Program-made: the position numbers and the translations under genes | Origin: Pseudomonas mendocina | GTDB taxonomy: Bacteria > Pseudomonadota > Gammaproteobacteria > Pseudomonadales > Pseudomonadaceae | Assembly: GCF_900636545.1 (NCBI RefSeq) | Contig: NZ_LR134290.1 | Span: 930,001 to 994,000, forward strand | Length of the DNA stretch: 64,000 nucleotides | Direction: 5' to 3' | In this document: one piece after another, positions 8,803 to 16,526 of the stretch | Position numbering within the stretch: position 1 is the first letter of the stretch | Layout: every line of letters begins with the position of its first letter | The notes under the pieces: generated by a model | Seen by the model: the letters and a program-made list of their open reading frames with translations, nothing else | Database searches by the model: none | What the model was told of the DNA's origin: nothing

Positions 8803-10083
8803 TCACGCCCACTGTGGAAGCCACAATGCCAATTGTGGAAAAAGAATGAGCAAGGCAATAAGCGCTATCAACAGGAAGCAGAAGGGAAGTGTCCCGTAGA
8901 CGATATCCATGAAGTTGCCTTTGTTGCGGATGCTCTGCACGACGAAGAGATTCATGCCGAATGGCGGGGTTATCTGCCCCAATTCACAGAGCACGATGAG
9001 CACGACCCCGAACCACAAGGGATCGAAACCCAGCGCGACGATAACCGGTACCACCAGCGGCGCTGTGGTGATGAGCATCGCCAGGGTATCCATGAAACAG
9101 CCCAGTACGATGTAGAAGAGGATGATCGCCAGCAGCATTGCCATGGGTGACAGTTGCAGGTCGGTGATGAAATCGATCAGGGTCGAAGTCAGTCCGATGG
9201 ACGACAGCACGAAGTTGAGGAAGAACGCTGCCAGAGTGATGAGGATGATCATGCCGCTGGTACGCAGCGTGGATTCGAAGGCCTGGCCCAGGCTATGCAA
9301 GGTAAAGGCACGCCGCCACAAACCCAGACCGAAGGCCGCAAGTACGCCAAGTGCAGCGGATTCACTGGCGGTGGCGAAGCCGCTGTAGATGGCGCCGACA
9401 ACCACCGCGAAGATCACCAGCGGCGGCAGCAGGTCTGGTACGCAGGCTCGCCGCTCGGACCAGGACACATGCCGGCGTTGGCCGCCGAGTTCGGGGCGGA
9501 TCAGGCAGGCCAGCACGATCAGTCCGATGAACATCAGGCATAGCAGCAGAGCCGGGAGGGTCGCGGCCAGGTACAGCTTCGGCACTGACAGATTGGCGAT
9601 CAGGGCGAACAGGATCATGTTGATCGAAGGCGGGATCAGGATGCCGAGCGTGCCGCCAGCGGCAATGGAGCCGAGAAACAACGGGGCCGGGTAACCGTTG
9701 CGTGCCTGCTCGGGCAGCGCCAGGGTGGAGATGGTCGCGGCGGTGGCAACGCTCGAGCCGCTGGTGGCGGAGAACAGTGCCGAGGCGCCGATGTTGGAGT
9801 TCATCAGGCCGCCCGGTAACCACGAAAGCCACTTGTCGGCTGCGACGTACATGCGTCCGGCCACACCGGAGCAGACCAGTAGTTCACCCATCAGAACGTA
9901 TAGCGGAATAGCCACCAGGAGGAATTCGGCGCTGGTACTCCAGGCGATTTCGCCGAGTGCACGGGTCAGCGGCAGTGCGGAATAGAACTCGGCCAGCGAC
10001 ATGCCCAGCAGGCCGATGCTGACGGCCGCCGCCACGCTGAGGGCAAGCAGGCCGAGGAGCACGATCAGGGTAAAGGCCAGCAT
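8803..10083 (-). CDS. TRAP transporter large permease, DctM family (second system)
   Basis: A 426-residue membrane protein with about twelve hydrophobic helices and the DctM signatures VAIPLYVLMGELLV, GILIPPSINMILF and QITPPFGMNLFVV. It is only moderately similar by eye to the permease at 6441-7724, so it is a different subfamily and not a recent duplicate. Its ATG directly follows the TAG of dctQ (TAGATG, no gap). It is the last gene of the minus-strand operon that begins with the RraA-like gene or with dctP. Confidence 0.92.
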   Translation of the reverse strand: MLAFTLIVLLGLLALSVAAAVSIGLLGMSLAEFYSALPLTRALGEIAWSTSAEFLLVAIPLYVLMGELLVCSGVAGRMYVAADKWLSWLPGGLMNSNIGASALFSATSGSSVATAATISTLALPEQARNGYPAPLFLGSIAAGGTLGILIPPSINMILFALIANLSVPKLYLAATLPALLLCLMFIGLIVLACLIRPELGGQRRHVSWSERRACVPDLLPPLVIFAVVVGAIYSGFATASESAALGVLAAFGLGLWRRAFTLHSLGQAFESTLRTSGMIILITLAAFFLNFVLSSIGLTSTLIDFITDLQLSPMAMLLAIILFYIVLGCFMDTLAMLITTAPLVVPVIVALGFDPLWFGVVLIVLCELGQITPPFGMNLFVVQSIRNKGNFMDIVYGTLPFCFLLIALIALLILFPQLALWLPQWA

Positions 10084-10677
10084 CTAGCGTGCTCCTTGGT
10101 CTGTGCCGAAACGGGTAATAGAGGATTGCGCATTGATCTCCTCGTCCACCGAGTGAATACCGACGATTGCACTGACGGCCGCCATGTTTTGGCGGTGTAG
10201 ATGCACCAGGCTGCTCCAGGCCAGGACAAGGATCGTCACGGCGAAGAACAGGTAGCCGGCGAACCACAGCGATTGCGGTAACCACAGCGGTACCTGCAGT
10301 GGCGTGGTGGACACCGAGCCGTAATGGATCGAGTCGAGCAGCACCATGCCGCTGTGCCACAGCAGCGCGCCGACGAACACCGCCATGCCGGCCAATGCCA
10401 GCAAGTCGAGGCCGATCCTGGGTTTGAGCGGCAGGCGCGAGTAGAGGATGTCGACGCGGATGTGCGAGCGCTTGAGCAGGGCGATGGGGAAGGCCCAGCT
10501 GCTGACGATGGCCAGTACGTAGCCGGCAATCTCGTCGGCGCCGCCCATGGATATACCGAAGACCTTGCGCAGGATCAGGTCGAGACTGATCAGCAAGGCG
10601 CAGGCCAGCAGAGCGATGCCGCCGACCCAGGCGCAGGCTCGGGTGATGCGATGGAGGGGGGCTAGAGGCGTATTCAT
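10084..10677 (-). CDS. TRAP transporter small permease, DctQ family (second system)
   Basis: A 197-residue protein with four predicted transmembrane helices and the DctQ pattern GGADEIAGYVLAIVSSWAFP, in which the acidic pair resembles the EE of the family. The C-terminal tail of about 35 residues is hydrophilic. It abuts dctM (stop and start adjacent) and follows dctP by 24 bp, so the unit is dctP-dctQ-dctM on the minus strand. That order differs from the neighbouring operon, which runs Q-M-P. Confidence 0.88.
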   Translation of the reverse strand: MNTPLAPLHRITRACAWVGGIALLACALLISLDLILRKVFGISMGGADEIAGYVLAIVSSWAFPIALLKRSHIRVDILYSRLPLKPRIGLDLLALAGMAVFVGALLWHSGMVLLDSIHYGSVSTTPLQVPLWLPQSLWFAGYLFFAVTILVLAWSSLVHLHRQNMAAVSAIVGIHSVDEEINAQSSITRFGTDQGAR

Positions 10678-10701
10678 CTGCTTTCTCCGGGCTCGTGCGG
10701 C

Positions 10702-11763
10702 TCAGTTGCCGCTGGCGCGCAGGTGGGTACCGATGGTCTTGCCGACCGTGGCATTCCAGCGCTCGACGCACTCGGCGCCACAGCGCTGGCCCCAGTCTTC
10801 AGCGATCTTCAGCACGGTTTCCTGCAAGCGTTGTCTCTCCGCTGTCGTCGGGGAGTGGGCTTGCATGTGTGCCGGGCGATGTATCTGGCAATCGCCCACG
10901 CCGGTGTTACAGGCCAGGGCATAGCGGTTTTCACGCGCAGTTTCCTGCCACAGGGCGTCTTCGAGTACCTGGGCCTGTTCTAGCAGCACTTGGCGAGTCT
11001 CGGGCGTCAGCTGCTGCCAACGATTCAGGCCGATAGCGTAGAAACCCAGCGACCAGTCAACCGGCAGGTTGTAGAGGTGATTGGCCACGTCATACCACTT
11101 GGCGGCATTGCCCGAGCCAATACCGGTTACTGCACAGTCGATGACACCGGTCTGCATGGCGGTGACCACTTCAGCGAACGGCAGGGTCACTGGTGAGGCG
11201 CCCAGTGCGGCGACCAGGTCGGCCATGTTGCGTCCGCGCACCCGGACCTTGCGTCCACGCAGATCGTCGAGTTGGTTAATTTCATCGCGGCAGAAGAACA
11301 CCTGGGCGGTATAGGGCACGGTGGCCAGCAGCTTGACGCCATGGCGCTCTGCCATGCGCTGCTGCAGCACGGGTTTGTAGGCATTGGCGATGGTACGGGC
11401 GGTGTCGATGTCGGCGGCCATGCCGGGCAGGTCGATGCCTTCGAAGGCTGGATCGTCGCCAGCGACGAAGGCGAACACGCCCATGCCAACCTCCACTGCG
11501 CCAGCACGTAGCAGGCGAATCATCTCTGGGCCCTTGAGGCCTGTTTCCGAAAGGCCGCGTAGACGTGCGGTGATCCTGCCACCGGAGGCCGCGGGCAGGG
11601 TCTGGCTCCAGAATGGTCGTTCGACTGCACGGAAGCTGTAGTTGTGGCTGCCACCACCGATGACGTTGAGTTCGAGAGGAGGGCGTTCCTCGGCCTGGCT
11701 GCAGGCGGCGAACGCACAGGCAAGCAAGGCGAGAACCCCTCCGTGAAGCAACTGCAGTTTCAT
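10702..11763 (-). CDS. TRAP transporter solute-binding protein, DctP family (second system)
   Basis: A 353-residue secreted binding protein. The N terminus is a hydrophobic signal segment ending LLACAFAACSQ; the cysteine could be a lipoprotein site, but the -3 residue is phenylalanine, so ordinary signal peptidase cleavage is as likely. The core has the DctP arginine in RKVRVRGRN followed by LPFAEVVTAMQTGVIDCAVTG. GAGG sits seven bases before the ATG at 11763; longer extensions are rejected. C-terminal cysteines in YALACNTGVGDC are unusual for the family and may form a disulfide. It probably binds a carboxylate; the ligand is unknown. Confidence 0.87.
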   Translation of the reverse strand: MKLQLLHGGVLALLACAFAACSQAEERPPLELNVIGGGSHNYSFRAVERPFWSQTLPAASGGRITARLRGLSETGLKGPEMIRLLRAGAVEVGMGVFAFVAGDDPAFEGIDLPGMAADIDTARTIANAYKPVLQQRMAERHGVKLLATVPYTAQVFFCRDEINQLDDLRGRKVRVRGRNMADLVAALGASPVTLPFAEVVTAMQTGVIDCAVTGIGSGNAAKWYDVANHLYNLPVDWSLGFYAIGLNRWQQLTPETRQVLLEQAQVLEDALWQETARENRYALACNTGVGDCQIHRPAHMQAHSPTTAERQRLQETVLKIAEDWGQRCGAECVERWNATVGKTIGTHLRASGN

Positions 11764-11893
11764 GGTAGTCCTCTTGTTATTGTCTGGAGCTACGAGGCAG
11801 AAAGCTGACGGTGTTCCTGGCCAGTATCGTTTTTCGTATCGCCTGGCCTGGCAGGTGTTGCGGCGCACTGGGCGCGGTCGTTGCGGTGCTCCG

Positions 11894-12580
11894 TCAGCGC
11901 GCCTGGATGGCGGCGTCGATGAGGGCCCGGGAGCCTACGATATCGGGGAATTTCTCGCCATTGGCGAGCCGTGCCAGGGTGTGCTTCTCGTTGTTCTGGA
12001 ACTCGATGGCACGTTGTGCGAGTGGCAGGGCCAGCGCCTTGGGCAGGATGACGATGCCGTTCTCGTCGGCGATCACCGCATCGCCCGGGCGGGCAACCAC
12101 GCCGCCGCACTGCACCGCTGTGCAGAACTCACCTTCCTCGCCCTTGACCCGCGTGGTGATGGCGCTGGCGCCCCAGGACCATACCGGTACGCCGTGCTCG
12201 CGAATCTCGCCCAGGTCGGTGACGTAGCCATCGATGACGATACCGGCGATGCCGGCCTGCTTGGCTGCGTAGGCCATGGCACCGCCCATGGCAGCGGTCA
12301 CGCTCTCGCCACAGCGGTCGACGACCAGAAAGTCACCCGGTCTGGCGCAGCCCATCGCGTGATGTAAGATGCCGCCGTCCGCGCCGGGCATCTTCACCGT
12401 CACCGCGGTACCGACGGCGCGCAGGTTGGCGAAGTGAGCGCGTATGCGTGGGCTCAATATGCCGGTGGTGATGAAGTGGCCGATGGTGGCCGGTTCGGCT
12501 GCGGCGAGTACGTCCAGTACGTGCTGCTCGATGGGCTCTGGCAAGGCTTCGATGAGATACATGCGTCTTGTTCTATTCAT
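11894..12580 (-). CDS. RraA-like protein (HMG/CHA aldolase or demethylmenaquinone methyltransferase-like fold)
   Basis: About 228 residues of the RraA/HMG-aldolase fold. The fold includes the RNase E inhibitor RraA and divalent-metal aldolases that split 4-hydroxy-4-methyl- or 4-carboxy-4-hydroxy-2-oxo acids to pyruvate. Visible are DGGILHHAMGCARPGDFLVVDR, GIAGIVIDGYVTDL with the metal-site region D-G-x-x-x-D, and GDAVIADENGIVILP. A stand-alone aldolase is more likely than RraA because the gene heads a TRAP operon beside a LysR gene. The start is uncertain: ATGs at 12580 and 12562 and a TTG at 12607 all lack a strong ribosome site. Confidence 0.8.
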   Translation of the reverse strand: MNRTRRMYLIEALPEPIEQHVLDVLAAAEPATIGHFITTGILSPRIRAHFANLRAVGTAVTVKMPGADGGILHHAMGCARPGDFLVVDRCGESVTAAMGGAMAYAAKQAGIAGIVIDGYVTDLGEIREHGVPVWSWGASAITTRVKGEEGEFCTAVQCGGVVARPGDAVIADENGIVILPKALALPLAQRAIEFQNNEKHTLARLANGEKFPDIVGSRALIDAAIQAR

Positions 12581-12611
12581 CCGAGGAGTTGAGCCGGATG
12601 CTAGCAAGCGT

Positions 12612-12634
12612 GTTTTTGTGACGATAATAAAAAC
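12612..12634. promoter_or_regulatory. LysR-type operator candidate (T-N11-A dyad)
   Basis: GTTTTT at 12612-12617 and AAAAAC at 12629-12634 are perfect inverted arms separated by exactly 11 bases, the classical LysR-family arrangement. The dyad lies in the 84-bp gap between the divergent RraA-like gene and the LysR gene, where an autoregulatory and activating site is expected. Confidence 0.55.
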
Positions 12635-12664
12635 GGGCGACCAGAACAGAGGGCGATTTTTATC

Positions 12665-13606
12665 ATGCGTATTACCCTGATGCAGATCGAGGCCTTCTAC
12701 TGGACGGCGCGGCTAGGGGGTGTTCATGCTGCATCACGCCATCTGCATCTGACCCAGCCGGCCATTTCCTCACGCATACGTGAGATGGAGTCGCTGCTCG
12801 ACGTCAAGCTGTTCGACCGCAGCAAGCAGCGCATGACCCTCACGCCCGATGGGCACATTGCCCTGCGTCATGCCGAGTTGGTGCTCAACAACAGCACCAA
12901 GCTGGAGCAGTTCGCTGCCAAACAGAAGCACAATCGGCGCTTGCGCCTGGGGGCAGACGAGTGTTCGGCGATGGTCGGGCTGACCGCGGTGATTGCCGAG
13001 ATCAAGGCGCATTTCCCGGAGATCACCCTGGAAATCACCATCGATGTCGGCGCCGTGCTCAATCGCAAGCTGAACGATCATGAGCTGGACCTGGCATTGC
13101 TGACCAATCCGGCGACGCGTGAAGACGTCACCGACATCTTCATCGGTTGGATGACTTTCCAGTGGGTCGCTTCGCCGCAATTCGACATCAGCGCCAACCC
13201 GTTCCTGCCCGAGCAGGCCAGTGGTCATCCCATCGTCACCCACTCGGCACCTTCGACCCTTTACTCGGTTGTGGAGAGTTGGTTGAAGAGCGGTAATGCC
13301 ACCTCCGAGGCGTTCCATACCAGCAACTCCCTGGGGCTGATGGCCAAGCTGGTCTCCGCCGGGCATGCGATCGGCATACTGCCGGTGCCGCTGATTCGGG
13401 AAATGCTTGCACTGAACCTGTTGAAAACCCTGCCTTGTGACCCACCCATTCCGCCGGCCAGATTCTGTATTTCCTACATGACCGAGACGCCAGACATGCA
13501 ACTCGATGCCCTGGTGTCGATCACCCGCCAGACGCTGTTTCGCCTGCAGTTTCTGGAACATATGGAAGAGCCTGATCTGGTGTCGCCACCGCTCGACGAG
13601 GCTTGA
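12665..13606 (+). CDS. LysR-family transcriptional regulator
   Basis: A 313-residue LysR regulator with an N-terminal winged helix-turn-helix (LGGVHAASRHLHLTQPAISSRI, residues about 15-37) and a C-terminal periplasmic-binding-like effector domain. It is transcribed away from the RraA-like and TRAP dctPQM operon, with a T-N11-A dyad between them, so it very probably controls that operon in response to its substrate or a metabolite. The start ATG at 12665 gives the usual family N terminus. An AGAGG lies rather far upstream, so the ATG six codons in is a minor alternative. Confidence 0.93.
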   Translation: MRITLMQIEAFYWTARLGGVHAASRHLHLTQPAISSRIREMESLLDVKLFDRSKQRMTLTPDGHIALRHAELVLNNSTKLEQFAAKQKHNRRLRLGADECSAMVGLTAVIAEIKAHFPEITLEITIDVGAVLNRKLNDHELDLALLTNPATREDVTDIFIGWMTFQWVASPQFDISANPFLPEQASGHPIVTHSAPSTLYSVVESWLKSGNATSEAFHTSNSLGLMAKLVSAGHAIGILPVPLIREMLALNLLKTLPCDPPIPPARFCISYMTETPDMQLDALVSITRQTLFRLQFLEHMEEPDLVSPPLDEA

Positions 13607-13612
13607 ACGCGG

Positions 13613-14095
13613 CTACAGATGCTTCTCGAACTGCACCAGCGCGACGCGGCTGCCATCCGGCGCGCGGCGTTCGACGATACCGACGGTCTGGTAGCCGAGA
13701 CGCGTGTAAAGCAGCAGGCCGCCGGCGTTGGCGTTGAAGCAGGACACCTTCATCAGCGGAGCCTTGTAGCGCTCCCGTGCTAGGTCCTCCATCACTTCCA
13801 CCAGGTATTGGGCAACGCCCCGGCTGCGAGCCCAGGGGGCCACCATCAGGTTGCCCAGGGCGCAGAATTCGCTGTGCTGCCATTGGTAGAAATTGGCGAA
13901 CGCGGCGACCCTGCCGCCGAGCTCGATCACGGTGCTTTCTCGCCGCTCGGCGAGGGCGGCGGCAAGCTGGCCAATGTCCAGCGGCTAGGTGGCCTTGGGA
14001 TAGCAGAAGAACAGTTCATCGACGTTCTGCGGGAAACCGGCCACGGTGCCGAGATCGGCGGCCGTGGCCGGGCGGTGCTGCAGGTTCGCATTCAA
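13613..14095 (-). pseudogene. GNAT acetyltransferase interrupted by an amber codon
   Basis: One continuous frame encodes a 160-residue GNAT-type N-acetyltransferase except for a TAG at codon 37 (plus-strand 13985-13987). Before the stop it reads MNANLQHRPATAADLGTVAG and ends at CYPKAT. After it comes PLDIGQLAAALAERRES and then the acetyl-CoA-binding core NLMVAPWARSRGVAQYLV and the NANAGGLLLYTRLGY helix. A tryptophan codon TGG changed to TAG explains this by a single base. The start would be TTG at 14095, 16 bp after the upstream lipoprotein gene. Translation could restart at GTG 13930, giving 105 residues that keep most of the core. It is either a true pseudogene or a sequencing error. Confidence 0.8.
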
Positions 14096-14111
14096 ACAGG
14101 ACGGTCCTCGT

Positions 14112-14666
14112 TCAGCGCGGCGGGTATTGCGAGAGCACCTGAGCGACGGTTTCACGAATCGCCCGTTCGCGCTCGGCCGGTGTCGGCGGCTGGCTGCGCA
14201 TGATCTGCTCGCCGCTGCCGCGCCACACCAACTTGCCGTCCTTGGCGTCGTACAGGTCGATCTGCAGGGTGGCGACCTTGTAGTCGATGCGGCGTGTTTC
14301 GGTGAACGCCGGGCCACCCCAGTAACCGCCCCAATAGCCGCCCCAGCCACCGCCGTATTGGGTGGTGATCTGGTCCTGGCGATCATCGACTATCAGCACG
14401 CTCTGCACCTTCAGATCGCCCTGGCCCGTGGGGGCTTGGCGCAGGCCGCGTTGGTCGAGCTGTTCAGCCACGGCCTGGCTGATGCGGGCCTCGGTGATGT
14501 CGCTCTTAAGGCGGGCGTCGTCGGGCTGGTAGGTGAGCTTGTCGTCCATCCAGCTCCAGGTGCGGTAGGCGGCGAAGTCACGACTGGGGTCGAAGTCGCG
14601 CTCCAGGCTGACGCTGGCGCAACCACCCAGCAGCAAGGCGAGGAGCAGGTAGGGCAGGGTACGCAT
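14112..14666 (-). CDS. DUF4136 lipoprotein (downstream copy)
   Basis: A 184-residue predicted outer-membrane or periplasmic lipoprotein. The N terminus is a short signal with lipobox LLGGC (cysteine at residue 16). DUF4136 landmarks are [10 protein letters not shown] near residue 31 and LVWRGSGEQ near 147. A Gly/Trp/Tyr-rich run (about residues 105-118, repeats of the form WGGY) sits in a surface loop. It follows a paralogous gene on the same strand and precedes the broken GNAT gene. No molecular function is established for DUF4136. Ribosome site GGAGAA lies seven bases before the ATG, inside the extended frame of the upstream gene. Confidence 0.85.
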   Translation of the reverse strand: MRTLPYLLLALLLGGCASVSLERDFDPSRDFAAYRTWSWMDDKLTYQPDDARLKSDITEARISQAVAEQLDQRGLRQAPTGQGDLKVQSVLIVDDRQDQITTQYGGGWGGYWGGYWGGPAFTETRRIDYKVATLQIDLYDAKDGKLVWRGSGEQIMRSQPPTPAERERAIRETVAQVLSQYPPR

Positions 14667-15265
14667 GTCGTTCTCCAGGGCAGTCGATCAATAAGGGGAT
14701 AGCCGTCCAGTGCCGCGCGGATGGCCACGCGCATGGCTTCGGCCTGTGCCGCCTGATCCTTGCCGGCCACGGCTTCGCCGCTACCGGACCAGACTACCAG
14801 ATGGTCGCGTGGGTCGATCAGTTCGATGCGCACCACGGCTACCTTCTGCTCGTAAGTGCGTACGATGGGTACGCTGCCGTAGGCGCCGTAGCGGCGATCC
14901 CAGTGGCTGCCGGTGCCGTAGTAGCCGCCGACGTTGTCCTGGTACTGGCGCAGGCGGGTTTCCTGACTGATGCGGGCGCTGACCAGCACATCGCCGGGGC
15001 CATTGAGCGCTGGGCGCAGGCCATATTGATCGAGGCCGGCGCTGACGCTATCAGCCAGTTCATTGCTGGGCGCACGGCCGTCCAGCCAGCTCCAGCTGCG
15101 GTAGCGTCCGTAATCGCGCGGCGCTGCCGGGTAGGCGCTGCGGTCGAAGGTGGTGGCCGCTTCGGGCGGCGCCGGTGGCATTGGCAGCGACTCGGCCTGG
15201 TAGGGGTTCTGGCTCTGGCAGGCAGCCAGCAGCGGCAGGATGAGTATGGCTATGGCGGTGCGCAT
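14411..15265 (-). CDS. DUF4136 lipoprotein (upstream copy), probably frameshifted at its 3' end
   Basis: Signal peptide with lipobox LLAAC (cysteine at residue 16), a Pro-rich linker, then the DUF4136 domain ([13 protein letters not shown] near residue 56, [11 protein letters not shown] near 156). Homologous sequence ends at AALDGY near 14699. Beyond it the frame continues 90-odd residues in an alternate frame of the next gene, with the Ser/Pro/Ala/Arg-rich composition of non-coding translation. Adding one C to the CCCC run at about 14695-14698 would give YPPY and a stop at 14688-14690, a 192-residue protein that matches the paralogue, which ends QYPPR. So the as-read end at 14411 is probably an artefact or a recent mutation. 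The start at 15265 has GGAG at good spacing. Confidence 0.8.
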   Translation of the reverse strand: MRTAIAILILPLLAACQSQNPYQAESLPMPPAPPEAATTFDRSAYPAAPRDYGRYRSWSWLDGRAPSNELADSVSAGLDQYGLRPALNGPGDVLVSARISQETRLRQYQDNVGGYYGTGSHWDRRYGAYGSVPIVRTYEQKVAVVRIELIDPRDHLVVWSGSGEAVAGKDQAAQAEAMRVAIRAALDGYPLIDRLPWRTTCVPCPTCSSPCCWVVAPASAWSATSTPVVTSPPTAPGAGWTTSSPTSPTTPALRATSPRPASARPWLNSSTNAACAKPPRARAI

Positions 15266-15340
15266 GGTCGTCTCCGTGGTCGCGCGCGACATCCCCGATG
15301 GTTTCAGGCTACGCCGGGCTGCCGGCTTCGTCCAATAGGC

Positions 15341-16090
15341 TCAGCGGGGCCGACAGATCCAGTGCAGGTAGCGGCCCAGGCCGGCGAAAGTCGGGTGGCG
15401 CCGATGGGCCAGCTCCATTTCCAGCAGGTCGATCAGCTCGGCCTTGGCCTGGAATTCCTGCGGCATGTAGTCGTGGAATACGCGCACGCCGCTACGGCTT
15501 TCGACCTGCCAGTATTCGCTGAGTTGCGTGTCCAGCTCCCGTGGGTCGAGCGGGCGCTGCGGGGTCAGGCTCTGGCCTTCGCCAGCGAAGCGCTCCTTGC
15601 GCAGTTTGCGGAAGTGGCCCTTGAGCAGGTTGCGGTAGATCAGCGCGTCCTTGTTGTAGAAGGCCAGCGACAGCCAGCCATCCTTGGCCGTCAGTTGGTG
15701 CAGCACGGGCAGAATGGCCGCCGGCTCGGCCAGCCATTCCAGCACGGCATGGCATAGCACGAGATCGAAGGGCTGCTGCAACTGGCCGAGCAGCTCCTGC
15801 CAGGGCGCCTGGATGAAGGTGGCGCTCTGTCCTGATTCGGCGAAGCGTTGGCGTGCCCCGGTGAGCATGGGTTCGGCAGGTTCAGCCAGGGTGACCTGAT
15901 GGCCGCGCTGGGCCAGCCACAGGCTCATGTGGCCGAGCCCTGCGCCGACATCCAGCACGCGCAGCGGGCGGTCCGGCAGCGCTTCGGCCAGGTCAGCCTG
16001 CAGCACGGCGAGGCGGATCGCGCCCTTGGCGCCGCCGTAGATCTTCTCGGCGAAGCGGGTGGCGAGTTCGTCGAAGTGGCGGTCGCTCAT
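15341..16090 (-). CDS. cmoM: tRNA 5-carboxymethoxyuridine methyltransferase CmoM
   Basis: A 249-residue class I SAM methyltransferase that converts cmo5U34 to mcmo5U34 in tRNA wobble positions. It matches the E. coli CmoM (SmtA) pattern throughout: opening DRHFDELATRFAEKIYGGAKG, SAM loop VLDVGAGLGHMS near residue 47, CHAVLEWLAEP near 113, and GVRVFHDYMP near 203. Its ATG overlaps the stop of the MazG-like gene by four bases (ATGA), so the two form an operon. Confidence 0.92.
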   Translation of the reverse strand: MSDRHFDELATRFAEKIYGGAKGAIRLAVLQADLAEALPDRPLRVLDVGAGLGHMSLWLAQRGHQVTLAEPAEPMLTGARQRFAESGQSATFIQAPWQELLGQLQQPFDLVLCHAVLEWLAEPAAILPVLHQLTAKDGWLSLAFYNKDALIYRNLLKGHFRKLRKERFAGEGQSLTPQRPLDPRELDTQLSEYWQVESRSGVRVFHDYMPQEFQAKAELIDLLEMELAHRRHPTFAGLGRYLHWICRPR

Positions 16091-16392
16091 TTGAGAAAGC
16101 GCCGTTCGTTATCGGCGAGCTTGTCGAGTACAGCCTGGTTCATATCCAGGCCCAGCTCGCTGCACAGTTGCAGCAGGTAGAGCACCACATCGGCCATTTC
16201 TTGCCCGGCATGGGCGAGCTGCTCTGGGGGTAACTGGCGGGACTGTTCCTCGCTCAGCCACTGGAAGATTTCCACCAGCTCGGCCATTTCCACGCTGGCA
16301 GCCATGACCAGGTTCTTCGGGCTCTGGTAACGGCGCCAGTCGTTGTGATCGCGAATGGCGTGCATGCGCGCGGTGAGTGCAGCGATGTTCAT
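16087..16392 (-). CDS. MazG-like nucleotide pyrophosphohydrolase
   Basis: A 101-residue all-alpha NTP pyrophosphohydrolase of the MazG-like/dCTPase type. Metal-binding acidic residues are in MAASVEMAELVEIFQW and QEMADVVLYLLQLC, the E-x-x-E...E-x-x-D pattern of the superfamily. It probably removes non-canonical nucleoside triphosphates; the substrate is not determinable here. AAGGAG lies eight bases before the ATG at 16392. It overlaps cmoM downstream by four bases, an arrangement that suggests co-translation. Confidence 0.85.
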   Translation of the reverse strand: MNIAALTARMHAIRDHNDWRRYQSPKNLVMAASVEMAELVEIFQWLSEEQSRQLPPEQLAHAGQEMADVVLYLLQLCSELGLDMNQAVLDKLADNERRFLK

Positions 16393-16466
16393 GGTGCGGC
16401 TCCTTTCGAGCCGCATAGCTTCGGCCTGAAAGGAGCGTGCTGCAAGATGTCCTGCGCGCTTATTCA

Positions 16467-16494
16467 TTCAGCCGCGATTCGTTTCGCGGCTGAA
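16467..16494. repeat. REP-type hairpin
   Basis: TTCAGCCGCGA and TCGCGGCTGAA form a perfect 11-bp stem around the loop TTCGTT. The core TTCAGCCGCGA recurs at 21841 and 60200 in this window and marks a Pseudomonas repetitive extragenic palindrome. It lies in the 134-bp gap between the MazG-like and MaoC genes. Confidence 0.8.
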
Positions 16495-16526
16495 GCGCAA
16501 TGCCGCCCAGCCGCTCCATGTGGAGA

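Noticed and set aside
13985..13987. Amber codon read as pyrrolysine or as selenocysteine
   Set aside because: Selenocysteine uses UGA, and pyrrolysine genes are not seen and not expected in Pseudomonas; a nonsense change or read error is simpler.
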